DNA of 64,000 nucleotides. It comes from Methanolobus bombayensis (GTDB lineage: Archaea; Halobacteriota; Methanosarcinia; Methanosarcinales; Methanosarcinaceae). Shown here piece after piece: positions 25,865 through 35,113 of the stretch; positions within the stretch are counted from its first letter, which is position 1, and every line of letters begins with the position of its first letter. Where the stretch lies: positions 1 to 64,000 of the forward strand of contig NZ_JAGGKD010000004.1 of NCBI RefSeq assembly GCF_017873415.1, read 5' to 3'. Under the pieces are notes generated by a model. That model searched no databases and was not told the DNA's origin. It saw only the letters and a list, made by a program, of their open reading frames with translations. The translations under genes and the position numbers were made by a program.

Positions 25865-26247
25865 TATATTCCACCTTATATTTGTAAATTTTATATGTTT
25901 GATTGTAATTCATATCGATTACATGCGCCGTTATTGATAATACATAATGTTATAAAAGTATTACTAATTATTCAATAATTCGAATTTTTTATGATGACTT
26001 AAATGTAATTCTAAAATAAGTTCTACTAATCATTGGTATATGCTTTTAATCTTAACAATAGGATCATTACAAAAAAGAAAATACACAATCGTGGTTTATG
26101 CCATGATCGTGTATTGAATACTTTATTTTTTCAAAAACTGAAAAAGATCTATGCTATTTCAATCATACACTGAAAATCAGGAACATGTTAGACATTCTGT
26201 TTTTGAAAGGATGCCTTTCCTGAAAATTTCAAACATTTCCATCCCTC
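25865..26247 (-). promoter_or_regulatory. 383-bp region between the two importer operons
   Basis: I see no gene here. On the minus strand it contains the terminator of the upstream FepC-type gene (26081-26114) and then an AT-rich stretch (about 25900-26040) that should hold the promoter of the OppA-type operon. A smaller stem, GAAAGG/CCTTTC near 26205-26219, lies just after the FepC-type gene stop. Confidence 0.5.
26081..26114 (-). terminator. Long hairpin with T-rich tail ending the FepBCD-type operon
   Basis: Arms 26081-26094 and 26101-26114 form a 14-bp stem (two wobble or mismatch pairs) with a 6-nt loop. Read on the minus strand it is followed by TTTTCTTTTTT, the layout of an intrinsic terminator for the gene that ends at 26248. 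Confidence 0.75.
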
Positions 26248-27069
26248 TTAAGCTTCGAACCCTTCTGTAGCCTGTATCATGCAGGAATCAGCTGCCAGTC
26301 CCACCTGCTTGAGAGGCATAACATATGGAATTCCTGCATGTGTATGGACATGTGCTTCAACACCATAGACCTGCTCTATATTATCACAGGTGAGTACTGA
26401 AGCCGGATTTCCCGCAGACACGATCTCTCCATTTTTCATCATTAGAATCCAGTCTGAATATTTGGAAGCCATATTGAGGTCGTGGACAACCATCACAGCT
26501 GTCACATTTCTGGTATTCACAAGTGCCCTCACATTTTCCATCACATCAAGCTGATGCCAGATGTCAAGATTGCTAGTGGGTTCGTCAAGGAGAATAACTC
26601 CCGTTTCCTGTGCCAGGGCTCTTGCAATCAGGATCTTTTGCTGCTGTCCTCCACTAAGTTCGTCAAAATTGCGTAAGGCAAGGTCATCAAGTCCCATTTC
26701 TTCAAGAACCTTCCATACTTTTTCCTTGTCATCTTCGTTACTGAACCATCCAAGATGAGGTCGTCTTCCCATCATAACGGTTTCAAAAACAGTTGTAGGG
26801 AAGACCCTGTTTGAACTTTGAGGGACATAGGCAACGTTTCTTGCAACTTCCATTCGTTTCATTTCATGAATGTTGTTCTTATCAACAAGAATATCTCCTG
26901 ATTCAGGTTTGAGAATCTTGTTAACACATTTAAGTAGCGTTGATTTGCCTGCTCCGTTTGGTCCCACAATACTGACAAAGCTTGATCTGTCAATATCCAC
27001 CGATACATCCTGAAGTATTTTTGTGCTGTTGTAGCCAAAAGTGACATTGTTTACATTCACTGTAACCAT
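26248..27069 (-). CDS. ABC importer ATPase, FepC/BtuD type
   Basis: A 273-residue ATPase of the iron-siderophore/cobalamin importer family. Walker [10 protein letters not shown], signature [17 protein letters not shown] and Walker [13 protein letters not shown] are intact. The C-terminal tail after the ATPase core has His residues ([12 protein letters not shown]), common in this family. ATG 27069 lies one base after the permease stop with GGAAGGAG upstream; the open frame extends 20 codons further but inside the permease gene. Together with the permease and binding protein it forms a complete importer for a chelated metal or corrinoid. Confidence 0.94.
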   Translation of the reverse strand: MVTVNVNNVTFGYNSTKILQDVSVDIDRSSFVSIVGPNGAGKSTLLKCVNKILKPESGDILVDKNNIHEMKRMEVARNVAYVPQSSNRVFPTTVFETVMMGRRPHLGWFSNEDDKEKVWKVLEEMGLDDLALRNFDELSGGQQQKILIARALAQETGVILLDEPTSNLDIWHQLDVMENVRALVNTRNVTAVMVVHDLNMASKYSDWILMMKNGEIVSAGNPASVLTCDNIEQVYGVEAHVHTHAGIPYVMPLKQVGLAADSCMIQATEGFEA

Positions 27070-27070
27070 T

Positions 27071-28192
27071 TTACCAGAACTCCTTCCGTTTCCTTTTGAG
27101 AATGAGGTACATGAAGAACGGCACTCCAAGCAGTGAGGTCATGATGCCGGTAGGAATGATTGTCGGTCTAATTAAGTTCATACCTGTAACATCAGCGCAT
27201 ATCAGCACAAGTGCACCCAAAAGACCTGATGCAGGGAAGAGGTATTTGTGATCCGAACCAATTACCATGCGTGCCATATGCGGTGCAACTAATCCGATAA
27301 ATGCGATAGTTCCTGTAAAGCAGACAATAGTTGCAATTAAAAGACTTGCAAGCAGCATACAGAACATTCTGACCTTGTTTGCATCAATTCCGAGACTTTT
27401 TGCATTCTCATCTCCGATTACCATGATATTCAGGTCGTTTGCTTTCATGTACAAAAGTGGTGTGCAAATCACAAAGACACATAGCAGAAGCAGGAAATTG
27501 CTCCATGAAAAAGCAGACAGGTCTCCCATTCCCCAGCTCACCATCAGGCGAAGTTGTTCATCAGTAGCGAAATACTGGAAAAGGTCTGTGAGAGAACTGA
27601 ACAGGTAATTAATAGCAATTCCCGCAAGGATAAGGGTTTCTGATGTTGCTCCTTTAAAGCTTGCAAGAGCAATGATGAACAGGGAGCACAACATGGCAAA
27701 CATGAAGGCATTACCCACAAGCAGATAAGGGCCACTTATTACTCCTACTCCCAATACGGCAGCAACCGCAACTCCAAAACTTGCTCCTGAGGAAATACCA
27801 AGTGTAAAAGGACTTGCCAGGGGATTTTTCAAGACGGATTGCATGACACATCCGCATATTCCCAGACCAAAACCTGCCATTATGCCTGCAACAATACGTG
27901 GTAAGCGAATGTTCCATACAACCTGTGATGGAAGGCCGGAGCTTGTAAACAGGTCAGGGAAATATCTGGAAAAAAGAATTTTGTAGACTTCAATTACCGA
28001 AACTTCAAGAGGACCGATTGTTACAAAAAAAGCTCCCAGTAAAATAATAAGAGCAAACATGCTGATTAGAAGAATGATCTTTCTTCCAACAAAACGCTGG
28101 TAATCCTCTCTTACAGCAGAATGTTGCTTTTTATCAGAACCACCTGAATTAGTTGTGTTCAGATTTTTCTTTTTTTCAAATAGATTTAGCAT
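27071..28192 (-). CDS. ABC importer permease, FepD/BtuC type
   Basis: A 373-residue permease of the FecCD family with about nine or ten membrane helices. Characteristic blocks are LPRIVAGIMAGFGLGICGCVMQSVLKNPLASPFTLGISSGAS and the coupling region FIGLVAPHMARMVIGSDHKYLFPAS. The long Lys/Ser-rich cytoplasmic N-terminus (about 40 residues) is typical of archaeal versions. GGTGAAAAT precedes the ATG. It is 86 bp downstream of the binding-protein gene and one base before the ATPase gene. Confidence 0.94.
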   Translation of the reverse strand: MLNLFEKKKNLNTTNSGGSDKKQHSAVREDYQRFVGRKIILLISMFALIILLGAFFVTIGPLEVSVIEVYKILFSRYFPDLFTSSGLPSQVVWNIRLPRIVAGIMAGFGLGICGCVMQSVLKNPLASPFTLGISSGASFGVAVAAVLGVGVISGPYLLVGNAFMFAMLCSLFIIALASFKGATSETLILAGIAINYLFSSLTDLFQYFATDEQLRLMVSWGMGDLSAFSWSNFLLLLCVFVICTPLLYMKANDLNIMVIGDENAKSLGIDANKVRMFCMLLASLLIATIVCFTGTIAFIGLVAPHMARMVIGSDHKYLFPASGLLGALVLICADVTGMNLIRPTIIPTGIMTSLLGVPFFMYLILKRKRKEFW

Positions 28193-28278
28193 ATTTTCAC
28201 CAAAAATTGCAGGGAAAACATGTGCAAATCAAATGCACCGTTTTCTTTCCCTGTAAAAATTACATTTTGCAGTTTTGT

Positions 28279-29550
28279 TCAATACACTTCTTTTGCAAAT
28301 GTCTGGTATTCGGCAAGCTCAGTGAATACTCCATCAACTCCAAGCAGTTCCTTGTAAATTTCATTTCCTTCAGCTTCCAGGTCAATATCGCTGAATTCTT
28401 CTGGATGCAAACGCTTGGCCATGTATATCATATTAAACAAGGTTCTGTCAATTGGTCTGCCTCTGCAGTAAGGATAGAAACAATCGTAGATCTGATCATT
28501 CTTCACAGCAGGGATCTCTGAAAGTTCAGGAGTTTCCATGACAAAATCAACTCCGCTTTCACCATCCCATGTACTTTTAGCAACAAAGATTACATCAGGT
28601 TTCCATACTACGATCTGTTCAGGTGCAACATTTATCTCCTCGCCTGTGCATTCTTCTGCAAGATTGATTCCACCAGCGATGGTTAAGGGTTCATACACCG
28701 CTTCAGTACGGGTGAAATCTCTTCCTTCAACAGCGTCATAGAAACCCTTTTTAGCTCCTCTTGGTGCAAAGTACACAGTTGGCTTTTCACTTTCATCAAT
28801 CTGTGAGGTCACAGATTCGATCATTTCAACTTTGGACTCGATGAATGAGACAAGTTCATTTGCTCGTTCTTCTTCATCCAGCACATCTCCCAGCAACTCT
28901 ATTTGATTATAGTTTTCTTCAAATGTAAATCCAGAACCAATATCGACACAAGGACATCCAACTTTTTCTTCGATAAGATCTCCACGGTTATACCAGAGAG
29001 TATCTAAAACAACATCAGGCTGAAGTATTGCCATTGTCTCATAGTCAATCTCTCTACGTGTGTTTGTTTCCGGGAGTTCATCCAACTGACCATCATCATA
29101 TGTCTGGAGAGCTTCCCATGCATCTACAACAAGTTTTTCATCATTTGAGTCCCTTGGAAGCACACAACCTCCGCGTGTACACTCGTCTGTTGCTATAATC
29201 TTATTCAGGTCACCAAGTGAAATAACAATCCTGGAATTATCAGGATTTGTGGTGATTATTCTCTCAACCGGTCTGTAAAAGACAACTTCTCTGTCATGTC
29301 CGTCTGTAATAGTTTTTGGTTTTCCGTTCCAGAATGTAAGTACATATGCAGCATCTCCAACATCATCCAGACTGTAAGTGCTGTCTTCGAGCATGTAATC
29401 ACATATTGCATCTGAAACCTCGCTTTGGATGAGTACTCCGTCACCATCATCGCATGGAAGAGTAGAATACATTGCTGCAGCATTAATTATAGACAAAAAT
29501 GAGCAGGCAAGTACTATCATTCCAATCAAAAGAGTTCTATTCCTGATCAT
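28279..29550 (-). CDS. FepB/BtuF-type binding protein with dockerin-like N-terminal segment
   Basis: A 423-residue exported protein with one N-terminal hydrophobic segment. Residues of about 25-85 contain CDDGDGVLIQSEVSDAICDYML and then a second helix pair, which resembles a calcium-binding dockerin or EF-hand repeat. The rest is a periplasmic-binding fold of the siderophore/cobalamin class: PVERIITTNPDNSRIVISLG, YETMAILQPDVVLDT, and APEQIVVWKPDVIFV. It has several Cys (ECTRGGC, VGCPCVD) that could bind metal or form disulfides. The lipobox is absent, so anchoring may need a partner, perhaps the PGF-CTERM protein whose gene overlaps its start by 14 bp. The ligand is unknown. Confidence 0.9.
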   Translation of the reverse strand: MIRNRTLLIGMIVLACSFLSIINAAAMYSTLPCDDGDGVLIQSEVSDAICDYMLEDSTYSLDDVGDAAYVLTFWNGKPKTITDGHDREVVFYRPVERIITTNPDNSRIVISLGDLNKIIATDECTRGGCVLPRDSNDEKLVVDAWEALQTYDDGQLDELPETNTRREIDYETMAILQPDVVLDTLWYNRGDLIEEKVGCPCVDIGSGFTFEENYNQIELLGDVLDEEERANELVSFIESKVEMIESVTSQIDESEKPTVYFAPRGAKKGFYDAVEGRDFTRTEAVYEPLTIAGGINLAEECTGEEINVAPEQIVVWKPDVIFVAKSTWDGESGVDFVMETPELSEIPAVKNDQIYDCFYPYCRGRPIDRTLFNMIYMAKRLHPEEFSDIDLEAEGNEIYKELLGVDGVFTELAEYQTFAKEVY

Positions 29551-30142
29551 TCTTCATCCCCCCTGAACTACTTTTCCTTGTAAAAAGAACACAAGCAAAA
29601 AGTGAGGCTGCAGATAAAAATAAACTAAAACCTGGTACACTGGATTCCACACCAGAGTCACTATCTTCTGATGAACCTCCAGTGGAACTCTGTCCATTTG
29701 AAGCAGAATTCGGATCAATTACTGCCACCCATCTTTCTTTTCCTTCATTTAATTCCTGTGTCTGGTAAAGCATGTCAACCCAATATCCTTCAAATGAGTT
29801 TTCAGAATCATCAGAAGGAATTACATTATACGTTACTTCAGTGACGTCAGTTACTGAAAAAGAGATTTTTCCGTTATCTCTGTCTACCTTAAAATATTCA
29901 GCATCAGAGATTTCGGAATCAGTTTCCGGGAAAGTGAAACCTTGTGGAATAGTTTCCACTATGCCCAGCATAAACGGGCTCTCTCCTGTTATTTCCAGTG
30001 TAATCTCTGCCATTTCGCTCTCTGAAAAATCAGAAGGCACATGCCTTTCAACGTCAATAAGTTCCGAGCAGGAAGCAAAACCGATACTGGCAACTAAAAA
30101 AACCAGCAGGCTTATACCAACAACAAATTGCTTTATATACAT
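29537..30142 (-). CDS. Secreted surface protein with PGF-CTERM-like anchor
   Basis: A 201-residue protein with a signal peptide (about 25 residues), a beta-rich extracellular part, a Ser/Gly/Asp-rich linker, and a C-terminal SSVPGFSLFLSAASLFACVLFTRK. That tail matches the PGF-CTERM archaeosortase signal: a PGF motif, a hydrophobic helix and basic residues. The mature protein is probably attached at the cell surface. The middle (ITGESPFMLGIVETIPQGFTFPE, then VTYNVIP) looks like a repeat/adhesion-type beta domain. It is translated with the binding protein it overlaps, so a docking role for that protein is plausible. Confidence 0.8.
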   Translation of the reverse strand: MYIKQFVVGISLLVFLVASIGFASCSELIDVERHVPSDFSESEMAEITLEITGESPFMLGIVETIPQGFTFPETDSEISDAEYFKVDRDNGKISFSVTDVTEVTYNVIPSDDSENSFEGYWVDMLYQTQELNEGKERWVAVIDPNSASNGQSSTGGSSEDSDSGVESSVPGFSLFLSAASLFACVLFTRKSSSGGMKNDQE

Positions 30143-30232
30143 ATTATCCTCTTTATTTCAAGAATTACAGTTTAATTATTTCACAAGTGAAGTGAAATTT
30201 AAATGTCATTTATATGAAATTTATGTGAAATT

Positions 30233-30997
30233 TTAAGTGGTACTTATATTCTTCAAAAAACCACAAATATCTTCAACCTCAGGCACATCCACCTGGAATT
30301 TTTCACCCATTAGCCCCGCCTTAAAAACAGAAACCATCACAGGAAGAGTTGCAATAATTCGGTCTTCGGGGACTTTCTCATAAAGGACAGTTTTGGTTTT
30401 ACCTTCCACTCTGTTAAGTACATAGTAGAGGTCCTTTCCTGCAGCTTCTGCCAGATTGCTGATCTTTTCAGAAAGGCAGATGGACTCATAGGACGGATCA
30501 ATTACCATTAGAAGTGCATCGCATCCTTCCTCCACTCCTCTGCCGAAATGTTCTATTCCAGCCTCAGTGTCAACTAAAACAATATCATTGGTTCCTGCAT
30601 CAATATTCTTTATCAGATGCTTTGAAAGAACTCCCATAGGGCAGGCACAACCTTCCCCGAAATCGTGTATCTTTCCAACAGCCATCAGTGAAATGTTGTC
30701 TGTTTTTGAGACATATTCGCCGGGTATGTCTGCGATTTCCCATCTGTTATCAAAGAACTTTACTTCTTCACCGGTTGAAAATGAAGCTTTCATTCTTTCA
30801 ACAAGATCTTTTTTTCCGCCAAAGAAATTCAGGAAATCCTCCGGAAGTTCCACTCCCAACTGCCTGTGAAGCCCGAAATTGGATTCGTCATTGTCAACCA
30901 CAAGTACATTAAATCCATCTCTGGACATTGCCTGAGCCAGCAGTGCTGTTAATGTGCTTTTTCCACACCCGCCTTTTCCACATATCAGTATTTTCAA
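30233..30997 (-). CDS. cooC: CooC-like nickel-insertion ATPase (MinD/ParA fold)
   Basis: A 254-residue deviant-Walker ATPase. The P-loop is GKGGCGKST (residues 7-15). The motif GEGCACPMG contains Cys117 and Cys119, the CxC pair that binds nickel in CooC of carbon monoxide dehydrogenase maturation. VDTEAGIEHFGRGV is also typical of CooC. It is 11 bp downstream of the methyltransferase gene. No CODH gene is in the window, so it may mature CODH/acetyl-CoA synthase encoded elsewhere or act on the cargo of these importers. The next gene starts 90 bp after its stop. Confidence 0.92.
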   Translation of the reverse strand: MKILICGKGGCGKSTLTALLAQAMSRDGFNVLVVDNDESNFGLHRQLGVELPEDFLNFFGGKKDLVERMKASFSTGEEVKFFDNRWEIADIPGEYVSKTDNISLMAVGKIHDFGEGCACPMGVLSKHLIKNIDAGTNDIVLVDTEAGIEHFGRGVEEGCDALLMVIDPSYESICLSEKISNLAEAAGKDLYYVLNRVEGKTKTVLYEKVPEDRIIATLPVMVSVFKAGLMGEKFQVDVPEVEDICGFLKNISTT

Positions 30998-31008
30998 ATT
31001 CTCAGCTC

Positions 31009-31851
31009 CTAATTGTTCTGTTTCTTTTCCCAGCAGATTCTGACACGTGTTGAATCGGCTTTTTCAAAAATGCTGCCATTTTCCCATGAGAGCTCGTCCC
31101 TGAGGTAATTGTAAAGAATAGATTCCTGCTCAGGTGTCTCGATCGTATATCGTGATCTGAAGAAATCCATGGCTTCATCCATGGATGCAAAATTGTTGGT
31201 GTATTCCATTGGAAACACATGCATATCAGGATAGATTCCCATGTCATAGAGAACGTTGTATAATACGTCGCATTTCGGACCGCCTGTATAATTTTTTCCG
31301 TACAGATATGGCCAGAGGTTTACGGAATGTTCTTCCCATGGTGTTGTTCCTGCAAACCAGTAGAGATAAATGTGTTTTGAAGAAGCCTGCTCCATTTTTT
31401 GAATGGCATCCTTTATATCCGGCATACCAAGAGAGAATGATGCAATTACAATATCATAAGGCCCTTCAAGGTCTTTCTCAACTTCAAGGTCTTCCCAGCG
31501 TTTGCTGACGCAGTCAAGGTTAGTTATTCCTTTTTCTGCAACATTATCAAGAAGCAGATTTCTCATACCTTCTGCTGGTTCAACAGCCGTTACGTGTGCA
31601 ACCCTTTCTGCAATAGGTATTGAGAGTCTTCCGGGTCCTGCACCAATATCAAGTACCCTGGACTGCGGTGTTAGCGGAAGTTCTTCAAGAGTAAGTTTTG
31701 TTCTGTCAGAGAATTGCTGAGTTCGTTTCCAGAACCTTTCAGCATTATTCTTTTGATCCCACAGGTTGTTCTCAACTTCTTTGTTTGCTGAGTGTTGGGC
31801 AGCCATCCGTTCTTTCCATATTTCATTCCAGTCTATTTTTCCGTGTTCCAT
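31009..31851 (-). CDS. SAM-dependent methyltransferase, paralogue of the one at 23386
   Basis: A 280-residue class I methyltransferase with SAM motif VLDIGAGPGRLSIPIAERVAHVTAVEP. It heads the minus-strand block: methyltransferase, CooC-like ATPase, surface protein, binding protein, permease, ATPase. The paralogue in the second importer operon has the same organisation and length. ATG 31851 is preceded by AAGGAATTCAAA; the open frame extends 16 codons upstream without a better site. Activity on a small metallophore-like molecule is an inference; nothing in the sequence names the substrate. Confidence 0.88.
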   Translation of the reverse strand: MEHGKIDWNEIWKERMAAQHSANKEVENNLWDQKNNAERFWKRTQQFSDRTKLTLEELPLTPQSRVLDIGAGPGRLSIPIAERVAHVTAVEPAEGMRNLLLDNVAEKGITNLDCVSKRWEDLEVEKDLEGPYDIVIASFSLGMPDIKDAIQKMEQASSKHIYLYWFAGTTPWEEHSVNLWPYLYGKNYTGGPKCDVLYNVLYDMGIYPDMHVFPMEYTNNFASMDEAMDFFRSRYTIETPEQESILYNYLRDELSWENGSIFEKADSTRVRICWEKKQNN

Positions 31852-32165
31852 TTTGAATTCCTTCTTTGGATTATTTTTACAGCGAGCTAGAGTTAGCACA
31901 TGTTTATTACGAAAACAATAAAATTCCTATTTTCATGCTATTTTTGTATTTATTCGTAGCACTAAACGGCATGTAATTTATACTTATGTATTAACAATGT
32001 GAACCGCTAAAATATAATAATCACTATCAATATAAAATCCAAGAGTAAAGTTTGAATGTCATTCTGATATTGCATCAAGATATGAAATAATAAATCTACT
32101 TCTGATTCGGGTATCTGAAGCTCTTTTAAAAAGGAAATAGAGATGATTCTTTATGAATATCTCTT
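31852..32165 (-). promoter_or_regulatory. 314-bp upstream region of the CooC/FepBCD operon
   Basis: No coding frame is supported. The region is very AT-rich (about 31920-32110) and must contain the promoter of the methyltransferase/CooC operon and the end of the aminopeptidase transcript. I see no clear dyad. Confidence 0.4.
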
Positions 32166-34994
32166 TTAATTGAGGTCAATCTTCCCATTGATCTCCTCAT
32201 ACTTTTCCACAGCATTCGGAGTATTGAGAAGTATCTTCCTTATTCTGTTGTACACACTCGGATTATTCTCAGGATCAAGTTTGTTCAGGAAACCAAGCAT
32301 CATTTCTACAAGTGGCACATGATATTCCTTTTCCATCCTGTCGATGTTACCAAGTACGTTGAGAATACTCACAGTATTGTATTCATTCACCGTAGCCAGT
32401 TTTGGAACAATCTCACTTAGAAGCTCTCTACCCTTTTCAGTTTGCAGTGACATCTTCCTGTTGAATGCAAAACCTCCGAAGAGTGCTCTCTGGTCATTTG
32501 CCTGCTCTATCCTGAAAGCTTGTGATTTTTCAACCTGTCTTACCAGATCAGTCACATCATCCCCGCTGCTGCTTCCAATCACTCTCAGAAATGTTTCCCA
32601 GCTAACCGGATTCTTTTCCGCTTCCTTCTGATAGTTCTGCATGAGTTCAATCTTATCAGATGCGGAACTGTCAAGATAAAGGCTGAACGCAGCCAACTTA
32701 TCCGTAGCATTGTCTGCAGTTTCAAATTGTTTTTTGATAATATCATGGACTACCGGAGTATCAAGGGTTGAGAGAACAGACAGACATTTGTTCTTCACCT
32801 GTCTGCACTTGATCTCATGGACCTGCTCTTCAAGGTAATCTGAACTATCAATGATCTTTGCATTGCAAGCCTCATAAATTGATATGAGACTTTCTTCATG
32901 TCTGCTTGCTATTGCTTTGAGCAGTTTTTGTTTTACTTCGTACAATAGCTGGTAACTATGTGCAAACTTCTCATCTTCTACTGATTCAAAGAGAGTTAAA
33001 AACTGTGCACCTGCCTGTTCCATCAGATCTAAATCCATTATGAGTTCATGGAAAAGTTCAATGAATTCATCTGATGGTACTGCTTCGTTATCCTGAATCA
33101 GTTTCATCTTCTCGGAATCCAGTATCCTGTAGAATGCAAGGAATCTGTTGATCAGGTCTGAGTCTGTTTTAGCCTGCAGGATCAGTTTATCGATAGCTGT
33201 ATCATGAATCACTTTTCCAAAGAATGAATTATTTCTGTTCAGGGATAAAAATGCAGGCTTATCCACATTGTCAATCACTATTTCTTGCTCTCTGGCTGTC
33301 ATGCGTTCCATGACTTCAGCAAGGTCGTTTCCGTTTTCATCAACTAAAGCTGCACGAAGTGGCAATTCCCATAATGATTTTCCTTCAGGAACTTCCTGCT
33401 TGAAAGACAAAGTGCATTTCCTTTCATTTTCATTGTATGACGATTCAACATGGATCACCGGGAATTGTGTTTGTTTCAGCCATATATTTGCCATGTCTTT
33501 ATAATCCAGGCCTGAAACTTCTTCCATAACTTCTATCCATTCCCAGCTTGAAGCGTTAGAATGCTTATATTTACTATGATAGGCATCCAGAGCTTTTACA
33601 AAAGTCTCTTTTCCCATCATTGTTTCTAGCATATTCACAAATTCAGGAGCTTTGACATAGGTCACTGCACTAATGAGGTCGTCAGGGTCATTGAATCCGT
33701 CAGGGATGATCGGCATAGAGGCTGCTCCCCTGTCGAGGGCAAATGTTCCTGCTCCAGGTGCAAGAAGAGTAAGTACCTCTCCGAGACGACTGTATTCCTC
33801 TCCAAAATGATATGCATGATACATCCTTTCGATATGAACGGTAACAGCTTCGTTAAGCCATATTTCAAAAGGACTCCATCCTGTTACCTCTGAACCGTTC
33901 AGGTTGTGGTAGAACTCATGTACCTTCACTCGCATCAGGTACTCAAAAGCATTATCTGTCATCTCAGGGAATGGCATAATACGGTTGGTGCTGATGGTAG
34001 TATTTCCGACATTCTCCATTCCACCGAAATTGGAATTTTGCATTCCTATCTCCCTGTAAACAGTACCTGTGTATTTGTATCCAGGTTTGATTGATGTTAT
34101 AGTTTTTTTCAGTTCTTCCCTGATCTTCTCCAGTTTCTCGCTTGCACCCCGTTCTTCATTTTTGAGAAGGTCTCTTTCTTTAACCATATTCATTATATTG
34201 GTGCGCTTTTCAATCTGGTTATATTGTTCAGGACCAGTAAACAGGTATATCCACATTATTGAATCGTAAAGAATATCAAGAGATTTCTCGGCAATTGTAG
34301 AATCAGATTCTGGTGGAACCAGTAATTCCAGATCAAATTTATAGCCATCAGGGTATTCAAACTCCTTTTTAAACGTATCATAAGTGCCCACGCCAAGGAA
34401 GAAAAGATAGGTTGCCATCGGGGTTACAGAATTGTCATAAACAATCTTGTCCCTGCCATTTCCAACAGAATGTCTTTCCTCCATAATATCGCCGTTGGTA
34501 ATGAGGTTTGTGTATCTTTCATCTGCGATGATGGTGGTGGTATATGTGCACTTTGCGGTCATGTCATCGATACATGGCACTATTCTCTGGAATCCCCACT
34601 GCTGACACTGGGTTATCTGCTGTGGTGGAGCACCTGTGGGTGTTTCATCGTAATAGAGACCTTCCAATATATTGTCTGTTGGTCTGCAGATAGTTTCAGT
34701 GTGAAGGATAATTTCAGTGTCTTGAGGTACTGTTTGCTTGAATTTGATCAGAAGGATATCGTCTTTATTTTTGTATTCGTGATCGATATCAAATTCTTTA
34801 CAGCTTACTGATAATATCTCCAGTTTTTTGCAGTTCAGTTCAAGTTCATCAATGGGTTTACCGATGCTTTGTAAGTTCAGGTCGGATGTAACTTTTGTGT
34901 GATCATCAAATACATCAAAAACAAGGTCCATATGAACGACTTTTACATTCAGTTCGCCAAAATCCTCAGGATAATATTTGTATATTCTTTTCAT
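32166..34994 (-). CDS. M1-family zinc aminopeptidase
   Basis: A 942-residue gluzincin. The exopeptidase motif GGMEN is at 324-328, and the zinc site is HEFYH at 359-363 with the third ligand Glu382 in WLNEAVTVHIER. The N-terminal beta domain and the long helical C-terminal region match aminopeptidase N/LTA4-hydrolase-like proteins. A coiled insert of about 50 residues (255-310, rich in Glu and Lys) lies between the beta domain and the GGMEN motif and is not typical. No signal peptide is seen, so it should be cytoplasmic, trimming peptides from the N-terminus. ATG 34994 follows GAGGGAATTT; a TTG one codon earlier is also open. It appears monocistronic. Confidence 0.9.
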   Translation of the reverse strand: MKRIYKYYPEDFGELNVKVVHMDLVFDVFDDHTKVTSDLNLQSIGKPIDELELNCKKLEILSVSCKEFDIDHEYKNKDDILLIKFKQTVPQDTEIILHTETICRPTDNILEGLYYDETPTGAPPQQITQCQQWGFQRIVPCIDDMTAKCTYTTTIIADERYTNLITNGDIMEERHSVGNGRDKIVYDNSVTPMATYLFFLGVGTYDTFKKEFEYPDGYKFDLELLVPPESDSTIAEKSLDILYDSIMWIYLFTGPEQYNQIEKRTNIMNMVKERDLLKNEERGASEKLEKIREELKKTITSIKPGYKYTGTVYREIGMQNSNFGGMENVGNTTISTNRIMPFPEMTDNAFEYLMRVKVHEFYHNLNGSEVTGWSPFEIWLNEAVTVHIERMYHAYHFGEEYSRLGEVLTLLAPGAGTFALDRGAASMPIIPDGFNDPDDLISAVTYVKAPEFVNMLETMMGKETFVKALDAYHSKYKHSNASSWEWIEVMEEVSGLDYKDMANIWLKQTQFPVIHVESSYNENERKCTLSFKQEVPEGKSLWELPLRAALVDENGNDLAEVMERMTAREQEIVIDNVDKPAFLSLNRNNSFFGKVIHDTAIDKLILQAKTDSDLINRFLAFYRILDSEKMKLIQDNEAVPSDEFIELFHELIMDLDLMEQAGAQFLTLFESVEDEKFAHSYQLLYEVKQKLLKAIASRHEESLISIYEACNAKIIDSSDYLEEQVHEIKCRQVKNKCLSVLSTLDTPVVHDIIKKQFETADNATDKLAAFSLYLDSSASDKIELMQNYQKEAEKNPVSWETFLRVIGSSSGDDVTDLVRQVEKSQAFRIEQANDQRALFGGFAFNRKMSLQTEKGRELLSEIVPKLATVNEYNTVSILNVLGNIDRMEKEYHVPLVEMMLGFLNKLDPENNPSVYNRIRKILLNTPNAVEKYEEINGKIDLN

Positions 34995-35113
34995 CAAATT
35001 CCCTCTTTTATGCTAATCCATTGATGTTCTAAATTTATAAAGTAATCTTTAATTTCAGTTGATGTTTTAAAAATAGTTAATAAAAAGCTACTGGAAATAT
35101 GCTACATTGCTTA

